A stretch of DNA of 64,000 nt from assembly GCA_964019165.1 (NCBI GenBank), contig OZ025277.1, forward strand, positions 2,188,453 to 2,252,452, written 5' to 3'. Below are positions 27,518 through 38,589 of this stretch, one piece after another. The stretch comes from Mastigias papua. Taxonomy: Eukaryota > Cnidaria > Scyphozoa > Rhizostomeae > Mastigiidae. Within the stretch, counting starts at the first letter, position 1. Every line of letters begins with the position of its first letter. The notes under the pieces were generated by a model. The model was not told the origin of the DNA, did no database searches, and saw nothing but the letters and a program-made list of their open reading frames with translations. Made by a program: the position numbers and the translations under genes.

Positions 27518-27790
27518 TTGAGTATATATGTGCGAGCATGCTCCTCCCGCAGCCTGCGGAACACCGAGACTGATTTAAGGTTGCCAAAGAAAAGTTCAGC
27601 AAATGGACAAAAAAGTTTTTCTTTCCAGGGAGCTAAACTATGGAATAGCCTTCCTGCTGATTCTAAGTCGGCATCCTCCCTGGGTGGTTTCAATAAATCA
27701 ATGCAGGGTTGACTGTTTCCTTATTTTTGTTTTGGAGGGCCCCTTGAAAAACAACTTCCGTTGAAGGGCAACCCTCTCTAAACAAATCAA
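27518..27790 (+). pseudogene. LINE 3' end, copy 1
   Basis: A 64-codon frame ends with RLPKKSSANGQKSFSFQ, GAKLWNSLP and SASSLGGFNKS. This is the C-terminal signature of CR1/L2/Jockey-like LINE polymerases (S-F-x-x-x-G-A-x-x-W-N-x-L-P). After the stop comes a 3' sequence with GGAGGGCCCCTTGAAAAACA and TTGAAGGGCAACCC, also present at 31.2 kb. The 5' part is missing. Confidence 0.75.
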
Positions 27791-28666
27791 ATATGAAATA
27801 TATATATACAATGTGAGTTAACAAGAATGAATATAGGGAGTCAAAAGAGAGAGAACGTAGATGATTTGAACGTTTATCATTGTCTGCTTTGTTCAGTGGA
27901 GCTACCTAAACAACAATTCGACAATCGCAAACATAATGTCCATCAAACATCGTACTTTTAATAATCTACCCATGATGCACTTCAACTTTTATACTGCTTT
28001 TCCAAATATTTACATCTTATTATATCATTAATCATAAGTTCATAATAAATGGGAGGAGTCTTACTAAACAGTGGCCGGCAATATTTCTACAACCTAATAA
28101 ACGGGGGATCATAATAAAACAGGAGGTTTGACATATTTCTAAAACCTCATGACAATTTTACTGTCTATTGCACTTCAGAAAAAACCTCAAAAGAAATACT
28201 ATCACTTGGTGAAAGAAAAAATGTCTCTTCTCAAGGAAGAAAAATCCAAACCATTCTTCATTCTTTGGTATTTATTAATTAAACGAGGGTCCTAATAAGC
28301 TCCGGGGAATCCTGAAATAAATAGGCACCCCCCGTATAGGAACCTAAGACTAAGTGTTGGGCATGAGACAACCATAAGAGTGAAAATTGCAAATTTCATA
28401 AATACTTAAAAATACATTCCGTAACCTATTTTTGCTACAAAGATAAATTTCACTTTCTTTGCATCTATCAAATTAAAAATGTCAGCATAATTACATTGTA
28501 AATGTTGGACAGCATTATTTGACGGCATTTAAACACAAGTGCTACACAGAATGGATATTGTAACAGGCAATCTTGATTGGCTGCTAGCGCGATCCCCAAG
28601 TGGGGAATCTTCTGCCTTATTGACCAATCAGAAGGTCAGGATCCTCAACTTTACTACCTAAGTACT

Positions 28667-28920
28667 CACACCTTTTTATAAAAATATCTAATTTTTTGCT
28701 GAGCCTCAATATTCTTAACTTTTTATCACTTTGAGCCTAAGAATACTCTTCAATTATTCTTAAAGCTCACTCTTGTTTTGTTTTCTAAAAATAACTCAAA
28801 TCAACGGATAATCTAAAATTTGATGAAACTTGAGCCTTGAATTATTCATAAACTAGTCTTAAATTTCAGAGGATTGGAGTCTTCATATACTTATAGACTA
28901 TATTCTTATAAAAAGGTGTG
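28667..28920. mobile_element. MITE with CACACCTTTTTATAA ends
   Basis: Inverted ends CACACCTTTTTATAAAAATA (left) and TATTCTTATAAAAAGGTGTG (right) frame a 254-bp non-coding body containing GAGCCTCAATATTCTTAAC and its inverted echo. Flanking bases are AGTACT and TAGTAC. A partial relative lies at 38461-38589. Confidence 0.75.
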
Positions 28921-29522
28921 TAGTACAATTTTGAGCGTCTTCCGCAGCCAATATGAAGGAATATGACGATGAGTGGCATTCGGCAGCCTAAAAGACGATA
29001 GGCTGAACAGATAAAACGAGGAAAGGGAAGGTCAGACATGTACTAAACCTGCCACTGATATGCCAGCTCTACTATGCTCCCTAAGGCGTCTCCCTTCGAA
29101 ATATCACTGCAGTTTTGGATGGCCAGTACACATGGGTCTATGTCAATAACCCACATTTGCAAAAAGATATGGCCTTTGTATAAACCAGGGCAAAACATAG
29201 GTGAGTGTGCGAGGGTATATGTGTGCTCCACACGAATGCCCGAAACATGTGTCACTATCTAATCTCGAATGCTCGACGCATAGAGCCATTGTAGTACAGT
29301 ACATATAAAGGCTACGATGAACTACATGGAGTCCTAGGTCCTGTCTCTATACTACGGCATTTCTTTCGCCAACCAAACAAAGTCTCCCAACCAATTGTTG
29401 TCTTGGAGGACAAAGCACCATACTCCCTACAATTCCCCTGCAAGGAAAAAGACACAATTCAGAGAGTTGAAAAGAAAAGAAAAATGCTCGATAAAAATTC
29501 TAAGTTAACGATGATGCTTATG

Positions 29523-29873
29523 AAGCTACTCGGGTACGGTGGGTCAGCTCTCATTGTCAAGTGTAAGCACCCGTGTCTTCATAAATCTCTGAGAAATGGG
29601 TTCAATTTCATGCCAAGCCTAAGACATAGAAATTTGAAAAAGGGGTTTTTATGAGAAAGCACAACAAAAAATCTAAGAAAAGGGGTATTTCTAGATTCAA
29701 CTTCAACTTTTATCTTTGATTTTCTATAATAAGGGTCTAATCTTTCTTTGGTTTCAAAAAAGGGGGTAAAATTTAAGCTAAAAAGCAGAGAAAAGGGTCC
29801 ATTTTCTATAACCTCAAACGTGTGTGCTTACACTTGACAATGAGAGTGGACCCACCGGGTGCTCGAGTAGCTT
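29523..29873. mobile_element. MITE with ~50-bp inverted ends
   Basis: The left arm (AAGCTACTCGGGTACGGTGG, then CTCTCATTGTCAAGTGTAAG) is repeated in reverse at the right end (CTTACACTTGACAATGAGAG, then CGAGTAGCTT). The body of about 350 bp is AT-rich and shows no transposase. Open frames crossing the left arm are not taken as genes. Confidence 0.75.
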
Positions 29874-30465
29874 ACTTGAACCAGAGGCTGCACAACTATC
29901 TATAAGTAACAGGACAGTTAAAAACTAGCTTCTGTGACTACATGTCATATCCCAAAAGCAAGTAAAATAAATGATGTCCAATGAGCGATGTCGAAAGAAG
30001 GGGAAAGGGAGACAGCTGCTCCTCTTGTCCCTTTCTAAGGAGACAGAAGAGGCAAGAACAGCCCAGCTCGGTTCCATAACTTCTTGCCCACAACCGTTGT
30101 CATAGGTACAATATGTCGTCAATAACAATTGAACTCATGTCTTTCTGTGCATTCTTGGCATCTCTATCATGGCTTTACCACAATGAAAAAACTGCGCTTT
30201 TCCATATGTTTGTTGGTATATCACACACTAACGATTAGGCAGAGGTGCAACCCTCTGCATTATAGCCGACGTTTCTGAATGCGCAAGCGTGTTTTATGGG
30301 GGACATGCAAGAGAGGTTTAGCAACTAAAGAGAGCCTTCAAAGCGCCTTAATTTCACTGCACATTTGGTGCTATATAGAAATTACAAATGCTAAGTGTTA
30401 AGGCAGGAGACTATGGACATTGTCAGTTTCAGCGCAAACTCCTCTATAAAGCACTGCTAAATGGG

Positions 30466-30751
30466 TTAAGGGAGAGGTTATTATTTATGACTGGGGTGGG
30501 GACTGAAGATAGAATGGTAGGGTAACTGAAAAAAATAAGCTAAGGTGGGGTAGAAGAATACATTTTGACCACGAGGGTAGTGTAAAAATCTATACCATAT
30601 TTAATCATATTTGCACACTTGCTCTACTGTTTTCCTTCGGTGGGGTAAAGAAAATTCGATTTTAGAAAATGGTGGGGTAAAACTTTTTTGAGGGAACCTA
30701 ACGCTTTCTCTTCAGCCCCCACCTCAGCCATAAATAATGACCGCTCCCTAA
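30466..30751. mobile_element. Complete GGGAGCGGTCATTATTTATGGC MITE
   Basis: 286 bp with inverted ends of about 43 bp: TTAAGGGAGAGGTTATTATT... at left and ...CATAAATAATGACCGCTCCC, TAA at right. The interior repeats the word GGTGGGGTA in both orientations. The truncated relative at 18647 confirms it is a dispersed family. Confidence 0.8.
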
Positions 30752-30924
30752 GGACAGTGCATGTGCTCGTTTGCTTGCAGTAATAAAAACATGAGGGATC
30801 GAACAGTTCCTTATTAGAGAAATGTTTCATAGTACAAGCTCCTTGTATACTTCGGCTACAAGAAAAAATTTGCATGGTACAAAATTCCTAGCTAAACTCA
30901 GAAAATCACTCGCGGGCTCTATGC

Positions 30925-31245
30925 ATCATTGCAAACTTACAACTGCCAAAGAAAACAACCAAAAATAGGAAAAAGTGTTTCTCTTTCAGAGGTGCACAGG
31001 CATGGAATGCCCTTCTAGTTGAAACTAAACATGCATCTTCCCTGCAAGAATTCAACAACAAAATAAACCTGTTCTTCACTTTTCAATTCTCTAACTTTTT
31101 AACTTTTCAACTTGATATATCGCAAGTTAGTTGCTATATGTTCTTATGGTAGTATATATTAGTTGTTCTGTTGTAATTTTTTATTGTGAATTAAACGGAG
31201 GGCCCCGTTGTAAACCAGCATTTGCTGAAGGGCTGCCCACCTTAA
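30925..31245 (+). pseudogene. LINE 3' end, copy 2
   Basis: The frame starting at 30925 reads IIANLQLPKKTTKNRKKCFS, FRGAQAWNALL and ASSLQEFNNKINLF. It is collinear with the LINE tail at 27.5 kb (RLPKKSSANGQKSFSFQ, GAKLWNSLP, SASSLGGFNKS). The 3' untranslated motif GGAGGGCCCC...GCTGAAGGGCTGCCC is also shared. The 5' part is missing, and the two copies differ at many positions. Confidence 0.7.
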
Positions 31246-31812
31246 CCTATTTCAAAATGAAACATGCAATTAAAACGTCACACATATATAGAGAATATGT
31301 CAAGCATCGAAAGCGCTTATGAATCAGTTTAAGAGCATTTTCAGGAAGAAAAATTAATAACTGTTCTATGCACAGTCTCTGAATTCTACTGGAAAATTGC
31401 ATAATTAGAAAGTTGAAACATCCCCAAGTACAACACATGCGATTTGTCAGTTTACAATTACACATTTGACAAAGTTCCCCACAATTTCACTCAACCCGCC
31501 ATCGCTACTTAATTTTTTGAAGACTTCTACGCACTGTCGGCATTTTCACAACTTGCATTCCCTTATTTCTTCACTTGCATTGCCATCTCAGTGATTTTCA
31601 CTACTCACATTTTTAGCCAATCTGAAAGTCGTGGTCTCAGTACGGAAATTTTATTGCCTTGTTTACTATCGGCACTTTGGCAGCAATTTCCCCCTGTATC
31701 TCCCTCCAGCCACCATCTCAGCGGCAGGGTAGGGGGAACTATCTCTACACGTTAACAGATTTTTGCGAAAGTATTTAAGGCGAGGTAAGTACACCGCTAA
31801 GACCAATTTCCT

Positions 31813-31966
31813 CTAGGCGAACCTATCAACGATTTCGTTGCGAATTCAATGGGGATTCAGATATGAGCATGCTCAGTTGGTTCTCAAGCTCTCGCTGCAA
31901 AACTACGCATGTCGTAAATCTGTTTCCCGGCGAATTCGCACCGAAATCGCAGGCAACTTCGCCTAG
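31813..31966. mobile_element. Small MITE with CTAGGCGAA ends
   Basis: The left end CTAGGCGAACCTATCAACGA, then TTTCGTTGCGAATTC, mirrors the right end, which reverse-complemented reads CTAGGCGAAGTTGCCTGCGA, then TTTCGGTGCGAATTC. The element is 154 bp with 35-bp arms. A plus-strand open frame starts inside it and is not taken as a gene. Confidence 0.65.
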
Positions 31967-32869
31967 TAGAACTCATAAAACTTTAAATCTAACTAGATCA
32001 AATGGAATTTTAAATTCACGGATGACTGCAGTAAAAGGTTTGCAACAATTGCGGACAACGATCTTTTGTGCGTCCTTTCAAAAAATCAAAGCTTCGGCAC
32101 GCCCTGTATGGGTGTGTTTTTCAGCACGGATTCAATCAACAAGAAAATTAACGGCCCTGGCTATCTGCAGATGCATTATTCATGTTAAATCGATGCCACA
32201 TATTAGTATGGATTGCAAAGGCGTTGTCAAAGCCAACAATACGAATCAGTGGACTATTAAAAAATTTCAATGAAACGGAGATGACATGTGTTTTTCGCAG
32301 AGACATCAATTTGATAGCGTTAAACAAATCTTATGAAAATCTTTCCGACCGTGGAATACTTGATATTCAACAATATTATCTATACTTAATAATTAATGGG
32401 GTGTGTAAACAGAGAATCGCCCCCTAATGGGTTCACATTTCGCTTTTACTGTTTGCTGGTAAAAAGTTGTTCAACAGGCCCCTAATGGGTTGTATGCACA
32501 AGTAATAATAATAATACTCTTGCACATTAGTACAGGTTAATTTGTTCAGCTCAAGGCTGCTATCAACAAAAGACCCGTATACTACAAAGTAAATATATAT
32601 AGTAATTAAAATAACAATGGATTAAGTAACTAAAAAATAAACTAAAAATCAAAGTTTAAGTCCTTGGTGGATGCTTTGATTCTCAAAAGTGATGTTGCAG
32701 TTTGCAAGCTATTGGGTAGATTATTAAACGTCTCTGCTCCTTTGAATGAGGCTCTACATCCAATTTCTGTCCTAACTCTCTGAATGACTATGTTTTTGTT
32801 GCTTTGGTAAAGTTAATTGAATTATATATTTTGGATGTGTTGTGATACATGATATACTAAACAACTTTC
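31967..32869. other. Intergenic, no gene seen
   Basis: No credible coding region. A 13-bp word CCCCTAATGGGTT occurs twice (near 32420 and 32480), and a short ATA run lies near 32504. AT content rises towards the right. Confidence 0.4.
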
Positions 32870-33466
32870 AATAAAATTTTAAATATTTATTCATTATTTT
32901 ACTTACGGCTTCAATTCACTAATTTATCCAGATATCTAATTATCTATAATTTATTCATTTATTTCTTCACTTATCCATTAATATCTATTTCTTCATGTCT
33001 TAACTTAGCAAATCATTCAAATGTTAATTTACTTTTTATATTACTCAATCTAAAATGTGTTTCAATAATATATCAACACTTCTGCATTTCCTATATATTT
33101 ACTTGCTCAATATGTTATCCCTTAATTGAAATATTCATTCATAATATCTGCCTTCACTTATTTGTTTTTCACTATCTATCAAATCAATTGTATATTCATT
33201 CATTTCTACATCAATTTCTTTAATCAATCACTCATCAAATCTTAAATTCATATATCTATCCTATATTCATATACTTCATATAATCTTTTATCATTTCACT
33301 AACATACTTATTACTCTATCAAGTCACTATTCATCTACATGTTTATTTATTTATTTATTTATTTATTTATTTGAACATCCATTTATTTATTTATCACTTT
33401 ATTCAATAAATCAATCAAACACAATTCCAATATCACTTGAAACAATCATACTAACCTCTAAGTATC
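32870..33466. repeat. G-depleted low-complexity tract with (TTTA)n
   Basis: Almost 600 bp in which the plus strand is built from A, T and C with very few G. Degenerate ATTC/ATTT/ATCA words dominate, and a clean (TTTA)n run occupies 33341-33372. It abuts the 3' end of the transporter gene, so in that transcript's sense the strand is C-poor. The sequence AATAAA lies on the minus strand at 33403-33398, about 64 nt past the stop codon, and is a plausible polyadenylation signal. Confidence 0.8.
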
Positions 33467-34957
33467 CTATCCCATTCTTTCCTCTAATCTGTTCTTTATC
33501 CGATTTAAACACAGCAAAAGCCAAACAAATGCCACAACATTCCCCAGAGCCATCAAAGCACCAAAAAGTGCCAGGCTGTGAAATGCTGAGCTGCCCAAAA
33601 CTGGCCCAAGAATAAGAGCAATCCTGCTCACTGATGCATAAACACCTTGAGTGAAACCCTGTGTATCTGGCCTTGTTATCTTCGTCAATAATGACTTTGA
33701 TGCCACAAGGTTCAGTGGAACTGACATGAACACCAAGAACGAAATCAACAAGAAGATGATTATGCAAGCTCTACGGTCAGAGCGTTTTGCCTCATAGACA
33801 ATCATTAGAAGCAAAGAACATGTTGTTAAACAGAGAGAGAATAACAGCAGGAAAGTGTCATCAATCTTGAATTTACCTCCCAGGTACCAAATCAAAACAA
33901 AGATTATTATCAGTTCACAGCCACCAACAATATAAATGCCACTTAGGTACTTTTCCCTCCACTGGAAATCTTCTTGTGTCACAAGCGGGGCTAAGACTTC
34001 AAATTCGGTTTGGGCTAGCCACAGCACTAGATCTGCATAAAATATAGCTAGTATCTCCAATGAGCAAAGTTCCATTATTGCGTCATGCAAGCTTGGTTCC
34101 ACGGTACTATCCTCCGAACGTCTCCTCTCTTTTGTCCGTATTTCTTGCGATGCCAAAAGGGGGCTCTTGTCACCATGGTGTTGGCCATTACTAATAACTT
34201 CCTTTTCAACTGGCTCGTCAATGCTTGTCTCTACAATACTATAATTGTCTTCATTATCTGGCTTCTTCTTAGTTTCGAGTTTGATCTCGGTGAAACTTTC
34301 AGCCTCCTCTGCTACTTCGTGTTTTGACAAGTCAAACACCATAAAGAAGGTTACAACCTGCATCAACAGCCACACAATGGCCATGAATAAACCGGGGGCT
34401 GGACCGTAAAAGATGTGCCATTTCGCAAGATGAAAATCCACATTTTCTAGGAAAAAATTCAACGATGGCCCTATGGTTATGCCAAGGACCCTTCCTACTT
34501 CGAGCAATGCAAATACACCGATCCGTTTCGATGCTGGGAAGGTACGTGTTATCTCCCCACTTGCAGCAGCAAAAAAGCCATCCCCCAAACCGGCTAGAAA
34601 CCTCCCAACTAGCATCAACCAAGGCGAAAATGGCAAGGCGTATATCAAACTACCAACGAATTCAAATGAGTTCATAACGTACAGGATCTCTTTGGTCCTT
34701 TTCGTCCTATCAAATAAACGCCCTACGACCGGAAGGCTGATCATGGCTGCTACTGTATATACTGCCACCACGAGTCCAAGGAACCATGTTCTAACATCAA
34801 AAGTCTTTAGGTATAACCAAACAGACGGTAGTATAATGGCATACTCTACTCCAACTAGGAACATGCGAATACAAAAAGCAGTTACTGTCAGTCGCCTTTT
34901 CCATACAAAGGACAAGTTCTTTCTCTCCAAATTCTCCAGAATTTCGTCTAGGCCCAT
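33467..34957 (-). CDS. MFS transporter, MFSD8 (CLN7)-like
   Basis: A 496-residue intronless major facilitator superfamily protein. Hydrophobic segments fall into two halves of about six (residues 25-210 and 297-485) joined by a charged cytosolic loop (about 211-295). The MFS motif A in the loop after TM2 reads GRLFDRTKRTKEI (79-91). The family resemblance is to MFSD8/CLN7-type lysosomal membrane proteins of about 500 residues. DKSPLL at 263-268 in the central loop fits the acidic dileucine lysosome/endosome sorting pattern. The start is the first in-frame ATG, placed just before an amphipathic N-terminus. The substrate cannot be read from the sequence, and an assignment to another MFSD clade is possible. 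Confidence 0.85.
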   Translation of the reverse strand: MGLDEILENLERKNLSFVWKRRLTVTAFCIRMFLVGVEYAIILPSVWLYLKTFDVRTWFLGLVVAVYTVAAMISLPVVGRLFDRTKRTKEILYVMNSFEFVGSLIYALPFSPWLMLVGRFLAGLGDGFFAAASGEITRTFPASKRIGVFALLEVGRVLGITIGPSLNFFLENVDFHLAKWHIFYGPAPGLFMAIVWLLMQVVTFFMVFDLSKHEVAEEAESFTEIKLETKKKPDNEDNYSIVETSIDEPVEKEVISNGQHHGDKSPLLASQEIRTKERRRSEDSTVEPSLHDAIMELCSLEILAIFYADLVLWLAQTEFEVLAPLVTQEDFQWREKYLSGIYIVGGCELIIIFVLIWYLGGKFKIDDTFLLLFSLCLTTCSLLLMIVYEAKRSDRRACIIIFLLISFLVFMSVPLNLVASKSLLTKITRPDTQGFTQGVYASVSRIALILGPVLGSSAFHSLALFGALMALGNVVAFVWLLLCLNRIKNRLEERMG

Positions 34958-35659
34958 GATGCATGTACTGGCCTTTTCACATCCAAGCGGATGAACTCAA
35001 AATTTGACTTCACTGCTGGGATAAGTCCAAGCAGATTGAGTCAGAAGGTGTCTTGGTGTGGATTTAATGAGTCATAAATTTTTAAACAGATGAGAATAGT
35101 TCGCTAAAATCCATTGAATACATAAAGTGTTCTATCACGCCTCTTGCATGCCGTACGCTTTGCTGTGTATCACTCTTATATCACAACCATGGTCAAACCA
35201 TATTTGCATAATAAATGGTTTTGTTTCTCCTCTATGTGCACGAAGACAATCGAGTCAGGCCTGTTGTACAGTGAGATGCAAGCATACTTTGATTTCTCGT
35301 TTTTCCTCGCTGTGGACGCTACTGTTCTTTACATTTAAAATTATATTCTGTTGCGGATTACCTGATTACCCCTCTTACACGGAAGAGTGTAAGAATGTGA
35401 GTTATGGACAATCGGTTTTGAACTAGGACGCAGGCCCGTAGACAGCTGAACTGGAATGGGGGGGGGGGGGGGGTGCACAGAAAGTATATGCCAAAACAGT
35501 GCCTTTTCATAGGCTGTCTGAGGGAAGATGAGGCTCGCCCCTAGAAAAAATAGTCAAAGTACTGCCCTCCAGAACGTCGGAAAACGCCCTTTTGCTGAAT
35601 AGAGTGTAGCAGTTTCCATCATTGACCTTCATGCTAAGGTGGAGAAACTGGCTCATTTC

Positions 35660-36020
35660 CACTCTTTTTTATAAGAACCAGTAAAATTGAGGTTCAGGCT
35701 TGCTTTTCTTAATTTTTTCTAAATTTTTGAGGCTGAATTGTTCTTAACTTGTTCTTAAATTTCTGGGGTGTAGACAATTTGGACATTAGATAATATGAAA
35801 GACAAAATTAGGTGCCTTTGAAACAGGTATTATTTTTAGGAGGGACTGACATTTCATGTTAATATATTATAGGACAGTGTATGCGTCTCAGTGAAAAAAT
35901 ACATTATACTACTAAAAATACATAGTACTTCTGCCTCAACTTCTTCTTAATTTAATCTTAATTTCCCAGCAGTTTTTGAAGCTGGTGGTCTTATAAATTT
36001 GCTCTTATAAAAAAGGAGTG
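35660..36020 (-). mobile_element. MITE, CACTCTTTTTT family, copy 2 (inverted)
   Basis: Inverted ends CACTCTTTTTTATAAGAACC and GCTCTTATAAAAAAGGAGTG. Reverse-complemented, it is collinear with the copies at 17177 and 36693, sharing AAGCAAGCCTGAACCTCAAT, TTTACTGGTTCTTATAA and CTACACCCCAGAAATTTAAG. It lies inside the CAGGCCCGTAGAC element, so it inserted later. Confidence 0.75.
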
Positions 36021-36096
36021 AACATAGTTTCGTCGAAATTTGAAGATTTAAAACGACAAAGGAAAAGGCTAAACCGTCTTTTCTCTTTGGTACTAT

Positions 36097-36441
36097 GTGC
36101 ATACGCCAATGATAGAGACAAAACTATATCTTACCAACAAATTGAAGAAAAGACATTTCTTACCTTCAGATATCGGGCATGGGCTACACGGAATGCACTC
36201 AAAAGGAACAATGCCCTATTTCCTAAAAGGGCTACCATATACACAAGCAAAAACTCTAAGACACTCTTACAACACTCGTGTCGTCACTGAAAAAGGTCAA
36301 CAGTTTGTCGCACAACAAAATCAAGATATCTGCATGTCATATATCCGTGATATGGTGCTTCTAGGTTCAAGATTGGGTAGAACTCAACTGAAAATGATTA
36401 AAAAGTACAGTGTAGTATACTTCGATATACAACCTCTGTGA
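36097..36441 (+). other. Unidentified open frame inside transposon
   Basis: 114 codons, moderately basic, containing GLPYTQAKTLRHSYNTRVV and LLGSRLGRTQLKMIKKYSVV. It lies wholly within the CAGGCCCGTAGAC element, downstream of the nested MITE. It might be a fragment of a transposon protein, but no catalytic motif is visible and it may not be translated. Confidence 0.25.
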
Positions 36442-36692
36442 ATTATTAGGGGGGCAAAGCCCCCTGCTCCCCACTGTCTACGGGCCTGAGGACGTATTTT
36501 GACTCTATTTTATTTGACATTTTGCTGACCTTTATGTGGTATGTAAAATGTTCTGTAGCATTCACTTTAAGTGACAAGTCTTTGTTTTTAATTTGAATGC
36601 ATTTTTCAGCGAGTTACACGGCGGCACCACATCACAAAATTTTTTGAAGTTACCAAAGATGCCACTGCTTTACAATTTTCCCTGGAAAATTG

Positions 36693-37134
36693 CACTCTTT
36701 TTCATAAAAACAATTTTATAAGAACACCAGCCTAAAAATTGATAGGAACTTACGAACAGATTAAGAACAAGATGCTGAAACACTGTGGCAAAATGATTTG
36801 AAACTGATGTAAAACTTTGTAAGCTCTACAATGTTTGTCAAAGGTCCCTGAAACACCCTAAACATCAGTGTGTAAAAAGTGGTAGGTGTATCAAGACTTT
36901 TGGTAAGGATTATACATCTGTAAGAATGCATATCTTTTGTCTTCTGCTAATGTTATTAAAAATAATATCTGTTTCATAAACACCCACTATTGTCTTGTAT
37001 ATTGTTTAATGTCTAAATTGCCTACACCCCAGTGATTTAAGAACAGATTAAGAACAATTCAGCCTCAAAATTTTAATAAAATTAAAAGCAGCCAGCCAGA
37101 ACATCAATTTTACTGGTTCTTGAATAAAAAGAGT
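36693..37134 (+). mobile_element. MITE, CACTCTTTTTT family, copy 3
   Basis: 442 bp from CACTCTTTTTCATAAAAAC to TTCTTGAATAAAAAGAGT, collinear with copy 1 over its full length (GATTATACATCTGTAAGAAT, TGCCTACACCCCAGTGATTT, CATCAATTTTACTGGTTCTT). Non-coding. Together with copies 1 and 2 it defines a family with three members in the window. Confidence 0.8.
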
Positions 37135-37768
37135 ATAAAATAGTCCCACCACGACAAGACAATTTTCAAGCCAGCCATATCATGCTCATAACAAATTGCC
37201 CATTTTGCAAGCGAGAATTCCCATTGCTCCCTGATGTTACCTAAAAAAAAACTCATTCGGTTTATCGCTCATATTATTTTTACTAACATTATACAGCTTC
37301 TTCTTAGCAGTGATATATGTGAGGAAGGCCAATACTTCGTGCATCATCTAGTGTACATAGATTTAATTGGAAGGTGTTTATCAGAAAGTTGTACTCAACT
37401 ACTCAAAAAGTTACGAAAGTTCAGTACTGGATAAGAAAGTTAATAGATCATATACCTTTGATACCTTTGATATTACAACAATCACTCAAGAATGTAATCT
37501 CTTCTACTTAATTTGTATAGATCTCATGTGTTACTCTATGTATTCTAATGTTATGTATATGTGGTGCCTGCCTGTCTGTCTGTTTAGCACTATAGTTTTA
37601 TGCAACTTCGAACATTGTTGACAAGAAAGTTTTAGTACGGAAATCATGAAAGGAAAGTTTCGTACAGGACCACAAAAGTTCTCTTACCAAAAACACCGTG
37701 TATTGCATCTCAGTAATGAGTGCTAGCCATAAATCTTTAAAATTTCCAGGCGTTTTACCTGGTTTTCC

Positions 37769-38158
37769 ACTACACTTTTTTATTAGAAACTTGGGTCGTC
37801 TATGTCACCTAGCACTTGAAGTTTCTTGATTTGGCATGAAAGTGCTAGCATTTTATCACAAGGAGTTTCTTACTTGGTCTCTTATTCTCGGACCGAAAAT
37901 CGCCTCATTGTTTGGAAGTTGAGCAGTTATAAACGCTGATCGTCACGAGAAAGCCCAAGCAGATCAAATCAGGAGCTACATTCTTTTCCGAACAAAATCA
38001 AACAAAGTCTGACAACAACTGTTAACAAAGGGCTACAGTCTATAGTCTATATAATAGTTCCTTAATTTTTCTTGAGCATAGTGCTTGAGTTTCTTAATTC
38101 TGTGGCCACCCTGGTACTATTTTCTTATAAAAACATCTTCTGATAAAAAAACGTGGCG
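37769..38158. mobile_element. Possible degenerate MITE
   Basis: The left end CTACACTTTTTTATTAGAAAC and the right end GATAAAAAAACGTGGCGTAG oppose each other weakly. Internal words such as AAGTTTCTTGATTTGGC resemble other TA-target MITEs here. Arms are too diverged to be certain. Confidence 0.35.
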
Positions 38159-38460
38159 TAGCCTTGCTACTTTGCTACCACAGACCTGGTCATTGTATGA
38201 CAGGCGGGCAACATCGAGTGAAAAGTTAATTGGAGACTACTAAATAAACATACTTTTGATTTCATCTGATAAATGGACTAAAGACGCATTTAATTTGAAG
38301 CTGTTTCTGTTCATAGGTATAAACGTGCAGTTACTACTATGCACAATCTTGATCAGCCTTTAGGACGGGTTCTCTACAATATTCTCTCCTTCTCATTTGG
38401 CTCTATTGATAAATTAATTGCCCACCCCACGTATATTGGCGAGTGGATGGGACTGGCATA

Positions 38461-38589
38461 CACACTTTTATTATAAAAATACATAATTCTTTGCTGAGTG
38501 TTGGTATTCTTTAATTTTTCTTATTTTAGGCTTAAGGTTATTATTAAATTATTCTTAATTTTCAGCGATTTTAAGCATCATTTCTCATA
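38461..38589. mobile_element. Partial copy of the CACACCTTTTTATAA MITE
   Basis: After a TA, CACACTTTTATTATAAAAAT and CTTTGCTGAGTGTTGGTATT correspond to the left third of the element at 28667-28920. It ends where the neighbouring TAAGGAACC element begins, so the two elements abut. Confidence 0.5.

Larger units (their letters stand above)
35431..36488. mobile_element. CAGGCCCGTAGACAG element, nested host
   Basis: The termini CAGGCCCGTAGACAGCTGAA (left) and CTGTCTACGGGCCTG (right) are matched inverted repeats. The hexamer AGGACG directly flanks both ends and may be what remains of the target duplication. A 17-G run sits just inside the left end (35458-35474), and GGGGGGCAAAGCCCCCTGC just inside the right. 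A separate MITE (35660-36020) is inserted within it. The remaining ~700 bp includes a 114-codon plus-strand frame (36097-36441) with no family I recognise. Confidence 0.7.
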
